The notes: generated from the letters alone by a model not told the origin. DNA of 64,000 bases from Lithobates sylvaticus (GCA_028564925.1 CM053033.1:208444642-208508641), one strand, 5' to 3'. Counted from the first letter of the stretch, positions 1-11,049 are shown. A program made the numbers and translations.

Positions 1-329
1 ATTATACATACCGTATGTGTATTAAAGAAAAAAGAAAGTAAAGTTCTGGACTGAAGATTGTGATGATTATAAAGTTAAGTGTGAGAATAAATATTCTAGA
101 CTGACCGTACTCTTCAAACCTACTTTGTACTTATGAGCATATTATCATTATATGCACATGCATTAATCTATCACATTTATTTGTTATATTGATTAATTTC
201 AGGTGTCCCAATTGAGTTTGTCACTGTACACTTTCACTATCCTAGATATAGTTATATATTTATTAATTTCGAGCGCTGCACTTCCTGTTCCTACTTTGTA
301 CTTAACCACGCTAAGAGACTGTACGAGTC
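1..329. other. AT-rich DNA, no feature seen
   Basis: No coding signal, terminal inverted repeat or tandem array is visible. The short open frames here run on into the neighbouring MITE and are not gene-like. Confidence 0.6.
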
Positions 330-332
330 TTA

Positions 333-756
333 TGCCCCGTACACACGGTCGGAAATTCCGACCACAAAATCCATCAGATTTTTTCCAACGGATTTTGTCC
401 GACACTGGTGTTGCATACACACGGTCGGACAAAGTTGTCAGAAAATCCGATCATTCTGAACGTGGTGACGTTCGTTGCGTATGACGGAACTACGTAGAGG
501 CTAGTAGCCAATAGGTTTGGTCTCCTAATTTTATCTGAGCATGCTTGGCACTTTGTCCGTCGGAATTCTCTACACACGATCGGAAAAAGTCCGATCGGAT
601 TTTGTTGTCGGAAAATTTGAGAGCAGGATCTCAAATTTTTTCCGTAGGAAATTCCGACAGAAAAAGTCCGATGGAGCCCACACACGGGCGGATTTTCCGA
701 CAACATGGTCCGATCGGACATTTTCCGTCGGAATTTCCGACCGTGTGTACGGGGCA
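333..756. mobile_element. Harbinger-like MITE, CGGTCGG family (copy A)
   Basis: Palindromic non-autonomous DNA element. The ends TGCCCCGTACACACGGTCGG and its inverse are flanked by TTA at 330-332 and 757-759. A 3-bp TTA/TAA duplication with these long inverted ends fits PIF/Harbinger MITEs. The interior is a series of imperfect inverted segments built on the words GTCGGA and TCCGAC, plus a conserved middle block (ACGTAGAGGCTAGTAGCCAAT). Open frames across it on both strands are by-products of the palindromes. The superfamily is inferred from the TSD. The repeat family itself is certain because about a dozen copies occur in the window. Confidence 0.8.
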
Positions 757-787
757 TTACACTTACAGAGGAGATCGAGCCCCCTCC

Positions 788-945
788 ACGAAAAATTTTA
801 AATTAACAGCTACAAATACTGCAGCTGCTGATTTTTAATATATAGACACTTACCTGTCCAGGGAGCCCACAATGTCGGTACACCAGCCGATCTTTGGATC
901 TGCTGTCGGGTGCAGCCACCCCCATTCCTGGTAAGGGAACCCGGC
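788..945. repeat. Fragment of a dispersed repeat also present near 59.54 kb
   Basis: The stretch with AGCTACAAATACTGCAGCTG followed by GACACTTACCTGTCC matches 59541-59610 closely, so this is part of the same dispersed family. No terminal repeats were found at this copy. Confidence 0.55.
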
Positions 946-1023
946 AGTAAAAACTAAAGGTGAAATATGCACTCGTGGGTTTAACTAATACATGATTGAA
1001 ACCTTTATATGTATTAAGAATGT

Positions 1024-1195
1024 AAATAAGGTGGATGACAGTATTTTATATATGAAGCTAAGGTCAAGAACACAGGGACAAGACTTCAAAATAACAAGAG
1101 GAAAGATCAAAGATAATTTACCATCAGAGTAGTTGATGTTTTCAAAATACTTCCAGCAGAGATAGTGAGCCTGTTAACAGTAAGTAAATGTAAAC
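1024..1195 (+). pseudogene. LINE reverse-transcriptase 3' scrap (CR1/L2-like)
   Basis: A short degraded piece reads in part as MKLRSRTQGQDFKITRGK. It resembles the better preserved LINE tail at 27969-28285 ([19 protein letters not shown]). This is the region just upstream of the end of ORF2 in CR1/L2-type non-LTR elements. It has an in-frame stop and no visible ends. The family is inferred from this C-terminal motif only. Confidence 0.5.
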
Positions 1196-2110
1196 ATGAG
1201 ACAAACATGAATCTATATCCAGATAAAAAGGTTTAAAGTTACAAAAACCTAAATAAATAAATAAATGGCAAAGGTTTTATGGACCTGGTCTTTTTCTACC
1301 ATGATTCTTCTATGTTTCTATGGTTTATATAACTGGAGGCATGTCAGTCACATGTCCTTATTCCTTTGTGCTGAAAGTTGGGAGGTATGCAAAGCCCATG
1401 TTGCTTGTGCACAAATCCAGCCCTGGGGGAGAATTAGGAAGAAGGGCAGTGCTGTAAAGGTAGGTTGCGCTTTGGGATACTAGATGTCCAGTTTTAAGTT
1501 AGGTTGTAATTAGGGATGAAGCTCCTAGTTTGCTTGTTCAGATATTTGTCTGAATGCTGGACTTTTAGCCTGTTCTGCAGGAGCCAGATGTCATATATTG
1601 TAGCAGTTTTTCTCCCATTACTACAGTATATAGGACAACTTTGTTCGTCTGCTGTCAGGGAAAGTGGTGTGTGGATAGTGGCTGACATCATTGGCCAAAT
1701 ATAGCCTTGGACATATTTGTTCAATTACATCCATGGGTACACCCCACCACTTAATTACATTACTTACAACAGCTCGGTAGCTGTCATTTGCAGTGAATGT
1801 ATGACAGGATCACACATGTCAACTGGTAGGCTTATTTTCTCTTTCAGTCAGCAGTCTTGGTTCTTCATGATTGATAAGGATCTGCATTGCTAGGTGAGAT
1901 GATTGATAATGGATTTACATTGTGGGATTTTTATTTTTTTATTGACATTTTTTAAAATAACTTTATTTACATTTTCTTCTCATGCATGGGCAGGGATACT
2001 ATGTATCCCTTACTTATTTACATAGAGGGATGGGGCAGTAAGGGGGCGCTGCCCACAGGCCCCCACAACCACTGGGCTAGGGTTGTGAGGAGGAGCATCT
2101 TGTCCTCATT
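1196..2110. other. No gene seen
   Basis: Mixed AT-rich sequence with only short unsupported frames. No TIRs, LTRs or RNA-gene motifs were found. Confidence 0.55.
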
Positions 2111-2480
2111 AACATGAATGCTTTGCTAGGAGGGTGAGGAACTCCTGTAAGATGAGGGTCTGTGGCTTGATATGCTTTGGGTGTGTGTGGGGGGGCACAC
2201 ACTCACCCACCTTTCCTGGCGGCATGCTCAGATAAGGATCTGGTATATGCTTTGCTAGGGGGGTACACTTTTTTGTCTTGCTTTGTGCATAGGATTCCCC
2301 TTTAAAATTCACAGCAGACTGTTTTTTTTTCCTTTCTTGGGGGGGGGGGGGGATAGTTGACATAAAAATCTGACTCGCATCAAGGTTGCATGTCTAGTAT
2401 TTATTTTAGGGGGAACACCCACACTGTTTTTTTGGGGGGTGCCCTTCATTTCCATCTATACCAGACCCTCATCTAGGATA
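2111..2480. repeat. Dispersed repeat shared with 26.55-26.79 kb
   Basis: The succession 'cctttcctggcggcatgctc', 'gataaggatctggtatat', a long poly-G run and 'ccagac' recurs in the same order at about 26620-26770. The two stretches are therefore copies of one family. Ends are unclear. A G homopolymer at 2340-2352 lies inside. Confidence 0.55.
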
Positions 2481-2495
2481 AGGACATGGTATGGA

Positions 2496-2718
2496 TTAAA
2501 GTGGAAGTAAACCCCCCTATCGTTTTCAGCCAAGGAAGCTGCCATCTTTGCCTCTGTTTAATCTTCAACTGCCACGGTGCTGCACATGTGATCCGTTATG
2601 ACACCAGCCATTGGATGGTTTGACTGTTTGGTTGAGAGCACAGCCAATGTGCAGTTAGCATTCCCGGCATGCCTTTTTTTTTTAAACTGTTAAATCGATG
2701 GGTTTACTTCCGCTTTAA
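2496..2718. mobile_element. MITE with TTAAAGYGGAAGTAAACCC ends
   Basis: The left end reads TTAAAGTGGAAGTAAACCC and the right end reads its inverse, GGGTTTACTTCCGCTTTAA. The family is widespread in the window (related ends near 37.9, 41.2 and 50.0 kb). The shared terminal TTAA makes the exact TSD ambiguous (TTA or TTAA). Confidence 0.65.
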
Positions 2719-3879
2719 GGGAATCCCTAGCTGATTTATTTACAAACATAAGTAATTCACCAAAGCTGTCATTTACCGGCATTAAATTGCATTTTTTTGT
2801 GAATATAAATGTTGCTACGGTAGGTAGGTATTCTTCGTACAGTTGTCCCACTTGACAGGTAGGTTCAGGACATCCCCCTAATGTAAGAGAATTTTGCATT
2901 TTTAATGTTGCCCTTTAAGCATTATTAAAAATGACTGCTCCCATGCCATTTGTTTGACAATCGCTTGCCCATTAGCCTAGAAAATGGCCATTACTGGCCA
3001 TCATGTTTTTTTTTTTTTAACTATTTGGCTCCGATTGAATTGACAAGGTTCAGATTCGACACCCAAACTTTAGTAATGTTCTACTAACCCATCCTGAACT
3101 GAAACCAGGCACGTTTCGGCTCATCAGCTAGTTGTAATGAATAATTATTTATTTTATGTTTTTTTTCTGGTCATTTTATAGCAATATTATTGTTGTAAGA
3201 CATAATAATATAATACATTTTCCAAACTAGAAATAAATGAATGTACGAAGTATCACAATAGAAATCTAGGTTGGCAAAGCTTCACCAGCACTTCAAATCA
3301 AGATTCCCTAATTAAATTATCAGCTGAGATACAAGATAGCACCTTCATATAATCCTGTATCACTGCTTCTTAGCTAACTGAAATGGTTTGGACAAAATGT
3401 TTTTTTTTTCTTCTGAGATAAAAAATGTAATCAAATTTTCATTGGTAATATAATTAAGCTTCAAACACACATTACGTTGAGTAATTTTAAATGCCCTTTA
3501 TTAAGTATTTAGAAAATACTTTAAAATGTCAAACCTTCTTTATTTAAAGTACTAAGAAAAATGCATACCTTCATTACCCTCCTTTCTTTACAGTTTAAAG
3601 TTCAATATTAAATTACAGAACAAATCACAGATGTACTATGATATTATAATCAGAGCTGGGTGTGTTTTTTTCTTTCAGCAGCATCTTTATAAACCTTGTT
3701 TGCATTGTCCTTCCTGCCTGGTACTTTCCAGAGTTTCTCAGCCAGGGTTCCCTATATCCCTACTGTTCCTCTAAAGGTTGTTAGGCAATCCTTTCTCAGC
3801 TGAGTAGTGGCAGATGGAGCTGCATAGTTGTGGCACCAATGTCACTCATCAGAGCTGGCAGTGTGGGACCGGAGACCAT
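2719..3879. other. AT-rich DNA, no gene seen
   Basis: Long AT-rich stretch with poly-T runs. No transposon ends or convincing coding frame were recognised. Confidence 0.55.
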
Positions 3880-4198
3880 CAATGTGAGCGAGCGCTACAC
3901 TGACCACCAATGTAACAGGGCGTTGTAACCGTACCCTTCTCCTGCTGACCACTAATGTAAGAGAGTCCTTATTCCACTGACCACTACTCTAGGGGCTCAC
4001 TTTTCCAACTTACCAGCAACGTAGAGTGGTTCTTCTCCCACGAACGTAAAAGGTGCCTTTTCCCACTGACCACCAAAGTAAAGGGATCCTTCTCCACTGA
4101 CCACCAAAGTAAAGGGATCCTTCTCCACTGACCACCAAAGTAAAGGGATCCTTCCCCACTGACCACCAGTGTAGGGGTACCTTTAATCCAGTGTTTCT

Positions 4199-4373
4199 CA
4201 ACACCAGTCCATTCTTCAAGGCACTCCAACAGGTCATGTTTTCAGGCTTACCACTATTTTGCACAGGTGATTTGATTCGTTTCACTGCCTTAGTAATTAT
4301 TACCACAGCCATTTCATCTGAGGGAAATCCTGAAAATATGGGGTGCCTTGAGGACTGGAGTTGAGAAACACTG
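4199..4373. mobile_element. hAT-type MITE with CAGTGTTTCTCAAC ends
   Basis: Perfect 14-bp inverted ends CAGTGTTTCTCAAC and GTTGAGAAACACTG. The flanks CTTTAATC on the left and CTTTTAATC on the right are an 8-bp target duplication with a one-base slip. CAGTG ends plus an 8-bp TSD are hallmarks of hAT elements. There is no coding capacity. Confidence 0.8.
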
Positions 4374-4553
4374 CTTTTAATCCATGACCACAAATGAAAA
4401 GGGGACCCTCTCTACTGACCCCTAATGTAAAAGACTATTCTTAAAGGATCTAAAATGTAAGTAAGCATTTCTACACTGACAAACAAGAGGAGGCCATTCT
4501 TCCACTACCCACCATAAGGGTAAGATGTTACCTTTCTCAATAACGATCTAGAG

Positions 4554-4706
4554 CAGGGATATGAAATTAGTGGACCTCCAGCTGTTGCAGAACTACAAGT
4601 CCCATGAGGCATAGCAAGACTCTGACAGCCACAAGCATGACCCTCGGAGGCAGAGCATGATGGGACTTGCAGTTTTGCAACAGCTGGAGGCTAGATAAAT
4701 ACCCTG
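4554..4706. mobile_element. hAT-type MITE, CAGGGATATG family (copy 1)
   Basis: Ends CAGGGATATG and the decayed inverse ATACCCTG. The flanks ATCTAGAG and ATCTAGAT form an 8-bp duplication with one mismatch. The internal words CCAGCTGTTGCAGAACTACA and its inverse make a near-complete palindrome. It is the same family as 39413-39571. Confidence 0.8.
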
Positions 4707-4811
4707 ATCTAGATAAAGGTATCCTTCTCCCAATGATACCCAATTTAAAGCCTTACCCTTCCCAATTACTACAAATGTAAAGTGATCCTTTTCCCATTGA
4801 CACCAGACTAA

Positions 4812-5237
4812 AGCCCCATACACACGTTCGGACAATCCGCGGACCAGGTCCGTCGGATCCTGTCCGTCATACTTTGTCTGATGTTGGTTTTGCGTACACA
4901 CGGTCGGACAAAGTTGTCGGAAAATCCGATCATTCTGAACGTGGTGACGTTTGTTGCCTACGACGGGACTACGTAGAGGCTAGTAGCCAATAGCTTTGGT
5001 CTTGTAATGTGATCTGAGCATGCGTAGCACTTTGTCCGGTCGGACAACCGTACACACGATCGGATTTGGTGTGATCGGACCGGGTTGTCGGCAAATCTTT
5101 CCAGCAGGAGATAGGACTTTGTCCGTCGGACAATCCGACGTACACTGTCCGATGGTGCATACGCACGGTCTGATTTTTCAACAACATTGTCCGATCGGAC
5201 AGAATCCATGAAAAAGTCTGACCGTGTGTATGGGGCT
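4812..5237. mobile_element. Harbinger-like MITE, AGCCCCATACACACG subfamily (copy B)
   Basis: Inverted ends AGCCCCATACACACG and CGTGTGTATGGGGCT, flanked by TAA at 4809-4811 and 5238-5240. It sits inside the 31-bp minisatellite. It is nearly identical to copy D (11847-12272) in inverted orientation, so the two are young relative to the other copies. Confidence 0.8.
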
Positions 5238-5296
5238 TAAGGGCTCGTCTTTTTCCACAGACCACCATTATTATGTAGCCCTTCACCACCCCATAC

Positions 5297-6039
5297 CAGT
5301 GTTAATTTTGACGTCAAATTCCGATTTTGTTTTAGATATACTCTTTAAACTTAAATGCCATTTTAGTTTTAGTTGTACTTTAGTCATCTGAATTGTTTTA
5401 GTTTTAGTCATATTTTATTCCACTAAAATCTCCAGTACATTTTAGTCGACTAAAATCGAATGGGTTTAGTTAAATTGAAATCCATTATTTAAGCATTTCT
5501 TTACAATTGCTAAACTAATTATATACTCCTGGAGTAAAAATCTAATAACATATTAATATTTGTGGTATTAAGGTTTGAACTTGCACTAGAGATTTAGTCG
5601 CTGTGATCTATAACGTCTTTATAAATAAAACCAAGTTTCACAAACAAACAAAAATAATGTTTTTTGACAAGCAGAAGAACTTGAAAATATATATATAAAA
5701 AAACAAAAAAACTGTAAACTCTAGTAGCTGTAATGCCATTTCACATATTACCTGACTATATTAACAGCAATAAATATCAGGAAAAAAATAAGAAAAGCCT
5801 TTTACTTGTTTTTTTTCTTTTAGCAGCTTAGTAGATTACCCCTATATATTCTTGTGGTAGTGCAGTGATCATTTTGATGTTAAATTTCAATTTAGTTTTA
5901 GTCATTGTCTTTTTACTAAAATGCCATTTTAGTTTTAGTTGTATTTTAATCATCTCAATTGTTTTAGTTTTAGTCGTATTTTAGTCGACTAAAATAGTAT
6001 TAATTTAGTCAACGAAAATATTTAAGTAGACAAAATTAA
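5297..6039. mobile_element. hAT-like MITE, left part (whole element 5297-8912)
   Basis: The left end CAGTGTTAATTTTG is mirrored by CAAAATTAACACTG ending at 8912, a perfect 14-bp inverted pair. The 8-bp flanks CCCCATAC and CCCTCTAG match at 5 of 8 positions, consistent with an old hAT duplication. The interior is AT-rich with repeated TTTTAGTTTTAGT and a TTTAGTCGACTAAA palindrome. The right end is separated by the LINE at 6040-8891, which inserted inside the right TIR. Confidence 0.7.
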
Positions 6040-7192
6040 TGGCCCTGCAACGCATATTAGATTGGTACCACAATGTTGCTCATAAACTCTGGGTCCCCTT
6101 GGACAAATTTCTGTCTGGCCGCAATTTGGCACATGCCCCTTGGGTACCCCGAGAACATAGGGGCTTCTCGGCTTTGGTGTCCCCGTTGGCCTCCCATGTG
6201 ATGACGATGTGGGATGCCCTGAATAGGGAAGGAAAGCTGGCACAGCCAACCTCCCCTCTGGCACCACTAGGTGGCGTTCCCTGGTTCACTCCAGGGGAAC
6301 ACCCCTCTTTCTTTCGGACATGGGCGGCTGATGGGGAGTCCAGATGTGGCAGATTTGTTCAGGACCAAGGCCTGCTGTCAATAGAGACTCTGAGGGCACA
6401 GTTTGGCCCCTTTTTAATGGACGACTGGTGCTATAGGCAGCTCCAGCATTTTATAGTTAGCTTACCACACTGCGTCCGGTCACACAGGCCTCACCTTTTG
6501 AGCAGCTGTGTATGTCAGATTCAGCTACCCCACACGCCATCTCTGTACTGTATGACCTATTGCAGGCATTGCAGATTGAGGGGACACTGGCCTTTATCAG
6601 AGACTGGGAGAGGGACCTCCAGCGCGTCTTCATCCAACCTCAACTTGAGCACATGTATAAACTTACACACTCAAGCACAGTAGACACAAAAATGCAGGAG
6701 AACAGCTATAAGCTTCTAAATAGGTGGTACAGAGTGCCAACCAGGCTCACCAGAATGTATCCATCTTTGTCGGATACATGCTGGAGAGGCTGCGGCCTTA
6801 GAGGCTCGTTCCTCCACATATGGTGGGAATGCCCCATGCTGAGACCCTTTTGGTTGGATGTTCATGCGCAAATCAAACAAATACTAGACCTGGAACTCCC
6901 AGACTCCCCATTAGAATCCCTACTGCACTTCCCCACCATCCCTCTCAGCCGATATAGAAAATCTGTTTTGCCCCACCTGCTCAACGCAGCCAGGAGGTTG
7001 ATTCCAATTCACTGGAAGACATCCAGAATACCCACTCGTGCAGAATGGGTGAAGTTAGTCAATAATATCATGGCTGCGGAGGAATGGATGGCGCAGTGCA
7101 AAGATAGGTATGAGAAGTTCTACGCCACATGGGCTACCTGGATACACTACACCTCCTCGGGACCTTCGCCAATGGGGACGCCCCCTACGTAA
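6040..7192 (+). pseudogene. L1-Tx1 ORF2 C-terminal region, broken
   Basis: This is the tail of a LINE ORF2 protein, downstream of the reverse transcriptase core. The first frame (about 6040-6480) contains WYHNVAHKLWVPLDKFLSG and ends with a segment like the L1 'YRQLQHF' region. The reading then shifts frame near 6480 and continues as SPFEQLCMSDSATPH and KLLNRWYRVPTRLTRMYP. It ends with a cysteine/histidine motif (CWRGCGLRGSFLHIWWECP) typical of the L1 C-terminus and a helical tail (RYEKFYATWATWIHY). One frameshift and the missing N-terminus make it non-functional. Transcription would have depended on the lost 5' UTR promoter. Confidence 0.8.
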
Positions 7193-7716
7193 GGGGACCG
7201 AACGGTGAGGGACAAGAGGCACTTGGCTTGGGGAAGCACGCAGTCTGGGCATCAGCAGGCCTATAAAGATCTTCACTAATTTAAAACATTGGCACGTATC
7301 AGCGGATGTAGACACCCAACCCCCCCCTTTTTTTTTTGTTACCTTACCCTACCTATCTTATTATTCCTTTCAGTTATTTTTTTTCCTTCTTCCCCTACCC
7401 CCCCTTTTTGGCATGTTCCTCTTATAGTATTCGAGTTAAGCGTTTGGGCAGGATGCCGGAACTGAGGCCTAAAGCTAGCTCTCCAACTGGAGACTCATGT
7501 CCCTGACATGGACCACTAGACAGAGAGGCCAGGGGTGACCTAATGTTGTTTGAATTCATATCATGGGTTTGACATGTAGATAACTACCTCCCCTGAGTGA
7601 GTTTCTGGTGGGCGTATAGCCACATGTGGGAGGGGTGTTGGCGCTGTTCAAAGTGTACAGGTATATATGGGGTATTAGATTGGAAATGGGAGACTGTGGG
7701 TAATAATGAATAAAAT

Positions 7717-7971
7717 CCTTCCGTCCGTACCCCTAATGAAAATGCACTAACCAATTCTGCCGTCCGGTGCGATTGTAAGTGGAACGCGATTGACTTACAA
7801 TCGCACCGGACGGCAGAATTCAGAGAACCCAGCTGGCACGGACCTCCCAGAGAAGGACATCACTGACCTGGACGAGGGAGACCCGAGAGGAACATCACTC
7901 ATATGCCCATTACCCCTGCAGGGGTTGGGCACTCTGGTTAGTGCATTTTCATTAGGGGTACGGACGGAAGG
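7717..7971. repeat. Nested double hairpin
   Basis: The outer arms 7717-7754 and 7934-7971 are inverse copies of about 38 bp (CCGTACCCCTAATGAAAATG and its complement). The inner arms 7753-7780 and 7793-7820 are 28-bp inverse copies (GCCGTCCGGTGCGATTGTAA and its complement) with a 12-bp loop. Confidence 0.8.
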
Positions 7972-8340
7972 AGGGGAAGGAAGGACCCCCACAGCTACCT
8001 ATCTACACTTATATTGTTTTTCAACACAATGCCAATATCCACCGTGTGATCACATTAAGAGAACACAGAACGAATTCACCTATTGACTTTCTCTTACATT
8101 TTTTTGCACCCAGTATATGGACTTATTATCGCTGATTTTTATTGCTGATTATAGTGATTACAGAATCAGGACATATGCAATTTTCTTTTTTTGGCACTCA
8201 TATATAGTATATAGTGTGTACACTCACATATCAATTATCCTGTATTTTAAATATTCTATACATTGTTTATAGTAATATGTTTGTATTAATTTAAGGTAAT
8301 ATATAACCTGCAGATCAGTCAATACCCATGTTACATTGAG

Positions 8341-8362
8341 GTGTATATATATATATATATAT
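8341..8362. repeat. (TA)n microsatellite
   Basis: About ten TA units inside the foldback element. Confidence 0.8.
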
Positions 8363-8912
8363 TTTTGCACGTGCACTTTACTTATTTACTTACTTACTAT
8401 TTATTTATTTATACTGCTTTGGATTGCACCTATTATTATCCACGCCCACTGCAAAATACTTGTATCTTTGCACACCTTCCCACTGGTGTGTCCTTATTTT
8501 ACATTGATTTAATAGTGTTAATGAACACACGATCCCACCTCTCCCTAGGATTTTTTGAGTCATTATTACCCACAGTCTCCCATTTCCAATCTAATACCCC
8601 ATATATACCTGTACACTTTGAACAGCGCCAACACCCCTCCCATCCCACAATTTTATTCATCCATACTACATCTAGGTGTAGCATACTGAGGGGGGCAGCA
8701 GTTCATAACACCCTAAGCGCGGGCACTTTTTACCTGTATAGCCACATGTACTTTACTCAGTGCCTTATTTTTTCGGGCGCAGGCCCTACATGTCGTGTGC
8801 TGACCTTGATGCCAATGTATATGTTGTTTTTCTTGTTTATTCGTTTGTATGTTCAAAACTTTTTATTCTCAAAATAAAGATTATATAAAAAAAGTAGACA
8901 AAATTAACACTG

Positions 8913-9644
8913 CCCTCTAGCAGAGATATTTCTTCACCAACCACCCCTGTAAACGGACACCGCAGTTTTCAATGATGTGTTTATTTTGTGGCTATTATTA
9001 TTATTTGTATCTAAGATTAACGATGAACATACTGTAGTTTTTCATATAAAACAGTGAGGAAGATAAAAATAATCCACCCTGGGTGCCAAATTCTTTTAAA
9101 TGTATTATTATATTATTTGTAAAACTGACAAGACTTATGTGCCATGAATTGAAGATTTCATAATTTTTTAGAAGGGTTTCTTTGAGACTTCCTCTTGAGG
9201 CTCCCTGGTTAAAAGCTTGAGCATAACAGCTTTATACAATGCCTGTAGGTTCACTAATTTTGCTTTCAGTCTTTTTTAGAGCTGGAAAAAAATGGCAAAA
9301 TTCTGTAACACATCTAAAACTACCCTAAAAAGCTCAACTGAGATCTATGCTACAGCAGCGTCCCTCTGCAGTCCATCACATACCTTCATGAATCATACCT
9401 AAAACTCTGCAATGAGCACATCTCATGCTCTTTGCTGATTGGATAGCTCTAGCTCTGACTCAGCAGGGTGTATGTTGGATCTCTACAGAGAGAATATTGC
9501 TTCCACATGGAGACTTGGAGAGCCCTCTCTACAGCATGTTTGCAGGAGACAGGTTTTCTACTGTGAATGCGTTCTACAGAAAAATCAGCTGGAGGACTTT
9601 GTATACCTTTTTATTTAATGCACGTGGAATGTTCAGTTGAGCTT
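8913..9644. other. No gene seen
   Basis: Sequence between the nested hAT/L1 block and the CR1-like LINE tail. No repeat ends or coding signal were identified. Confidence 0.5.
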
Positions 9645-10146
9645 TAACAACTTTTTTTACTGGAAATGGAGCGAGTACAAAGAAGGGCAACAAAGCTAAT
9701 AAAGGGTCTGGAGGATATTAGTTATGAGGAAAGGTTGTGAGCACTGAACTAATTCTGTCTGGAGAAGAGACGCTTGAGAGGGGATATGATTTCCATTTAC
9801 AAATACCGTACTGGTGACCCCGCAATAGGGATAAAACTTTTTTGCGGAAGGGAGTTTATCAAGACTCATGGCCACTCATTAAAATTAGAAGAAAAGAGGT
9901 TTAACCTTAAATTATGTAGGAGGGTTCTTTACTGTAAGAGCGGCAAGGATGTGGAATTCCCTTCCACAGGCGGTGGTCTCAGCGGGGGGCATTGATAGTT
10001 TCAAGAACATTTTAGATAAGCACCTGAACGACCACAACATACAGGGGTATACAATGTAATGCTGACATATAATCACACACATAGGTTGGACTTGATGGAC
10101 TTGTGTCTTTTTCCAACCTCACCTACTATGTAACTATGTAATATGT
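9645..10146 (+). pseudogene. CR1-like LINE 3' end with ORF2 C-terminal remnant
   Basis: The remnant reads MERVQRRATKLIKGLEDIS, then LEKRRLRGDMISIYKYRTG, the conserved post-RT region of CR1-group LINEs. It continues with RFNLKLCRRVLY and a decayed end. The 3' UTR has GGTTGGACTTGATGGACTTG, and the copy finishes in TATGTAAC-type 8-bp repeats (CTATGTAACTATGTAATATG). Short 3' repeats of this sort replace a poly-A tail in CR1 elements. Stops and frameshifts are present and the 5' part is absent. The clade is inferred from the C-terminal motif and tail. Confidence 0.7.
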
Positions 10147-10150
10147 AACC

Positions 10151-11046
10151 TTAAAGCAATATTAAACCCAAAAGCAAACATTTAATGTATTACAGCTTAC
10201 CAATTCTTAGATGTAATGGCTGTGTTAGCTTTCTTTCCTTTATTTTCACCTGGTGACCCGACCAGTGAGTCTGTAATTTTTTAACAAAACAAGCTGTCCT
10301 GCATATGTAGCAGTTATGCCACGTACACACGATCGGACATTCAGACAACAAAATCCCATGTTTTTTTCAGACGGATGTTGGCTCAAACTTGTCTTGCATA
10401 CACACGGTCACACAAAGTTGGTCGGAAATTCCGAACGTCAAGAACGCTGTGATGTACAGCATGTAGGACGATCCGAGAAAAATGAAGTTCAATAGCCAGT
10501 GCTGCTCTTCTGCTTTATTCTGAGCATGCGTGGCACTTTGTGCGTCGGAATTGTCTACACACGATTGGAATTTATGAGAACGGATTTTGTTGTCAAATAT
10601 TTGAGAACCAGATCTCAAATTTTGTGCAACCGAAATTCCGATGGAAACTGTCCGATGGAGCCTACACAAGGTCGGACTTTCCGAAAACAAGCTCCGATCG
10701 CACATCTGCCGTCGGAAAGTCCGCCCGTGCATTAGAAGGTTGAGATAAAACATTTACCACTGACAGGGTTGCTTACAATAATCAGCTTTTATTTATGTAT
10801 GTAAAACCTTTATTCAAAAAGGAAAAATAGTGTTTACTATAACTGCTTATAAAGTGTGAACTAGAGTTTAGCTTCAATTTGTTAGTCTATCTAACTCCTC
10901 TAACACTCCCCTCATAACAATGCTGCTGTCTAAAAATGCCCCTTGTGCTCCTTCATCCAGAGTGGGGAATTCTAATAGAGGAGGCATGTTACTGGTAAGC
11001 TGAAATATATTAATATTTTTAGTTTTGGGTTTAATACTGCTTTTAC
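10151..11046. mobile_element. MITE with TTAAAGCAATATTAAACCCA ends, split by copy C
   Basis: The left end TTAAAGCAATATTAAACCCA is mirrored on the right by TGGGTTTAATACTGCTTTTA ending near 11046. The element is interrupted at a TTA by the Harbinger-like MITE at 10317-10731. Confidence 0.7.
10317..10731. mobile_element. Harbinger-like MITE, CGGTCGG family (copy C)
   Basis: The ends TGCCACGTACACACGATCGG and a decayed inverse ending CGTGCA are flanked by TTA at 10314-10316 and 10732-10734. It is inserted in another MITE. It is more diverged than copies A and G. Confidence 0.75.
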
Positions 11047-11049
11047 ATA

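Larger units (their letters stand above)
3880..5290. repeat. Degenerate 31-bp minisatellite, interrupted by three MITEs
   Basis: The unit is about 31 bp, best kept at 4066-4160, where the word CACTGACCACCAAAGTAAAG recurs with a 31-bp period. Decayed units (ACTGACCAC, then TAAAGGG and CCTTCTCC) continue on both sides to about 5280. Three separate elements (4199-4373, 4554-4706, 4812-5237) interrupt the array, which resumes after each. Minus-strand open frames over 3984-4393 are translations of the repeat. Confidence 0.75.
7628..8735. mobile_element. 1.1-kb foldback element of unknown class, with 14-bp TSD
   Basis: Flanked by a perfect 14-bp duplication GTATAGCCACATGT (7614-7627 and 8736-8749), so it inserted as a unit into the L1 3' UTR. 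Two inverted arms of about 80 bp (7628-7708 and 8563-8643) share GTTCAAAGTGTACAGGTATA. An inner hairpin occupies 7717-7971. There is no credible coding frame. The long TSD suggests target-primed retrotransposition. Inverted partial terminal repeats are seen in Penelope-like elements, but I cannot confirm that class from the sequence alone. Confidence 0.6.
6040..8891 (+). mobile_element. 5'-truncated L1 LINE, Tx1-like clade
   Basis: Non-LTR retrotransposon inserted in the preceding MITE. A perfect 16-bp target duplication (AAGTAGACAAAATTAA) lies at 6024-6039 and 8892-8907. The body holds the C-terminal third of ORF2 (6040-7192), a 3' UTR, an AATAAAG polyadenylation signal near 8873 and a short A-rich tail. 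The whole 5' part, including the endonuclease and RT core, is absent. A further element (7628-8735) lies in its 3' UTR. The Tx1 assignment rests on the ORF2 C-terminus. Confidence 0.8.

Noticed and set aside
374-757. Frames beginning MPRTHGR at many sites
   Set aside because: These recur at every CGGTCGG MITE on both strands, produced by the palindromic ends.
3984-4393. 81- and 127-codon minus-strand frames with tryptophan-rich repeats
   Set aside because: Translation of the 31-bp minisatellite and part of a hAT MITE.
8341-8877. 178-codon plus-strand frame
   Set aside because: Crosses a (TA)n run, a foldback element border and an L1 3' UTR. No domain and biased composition.
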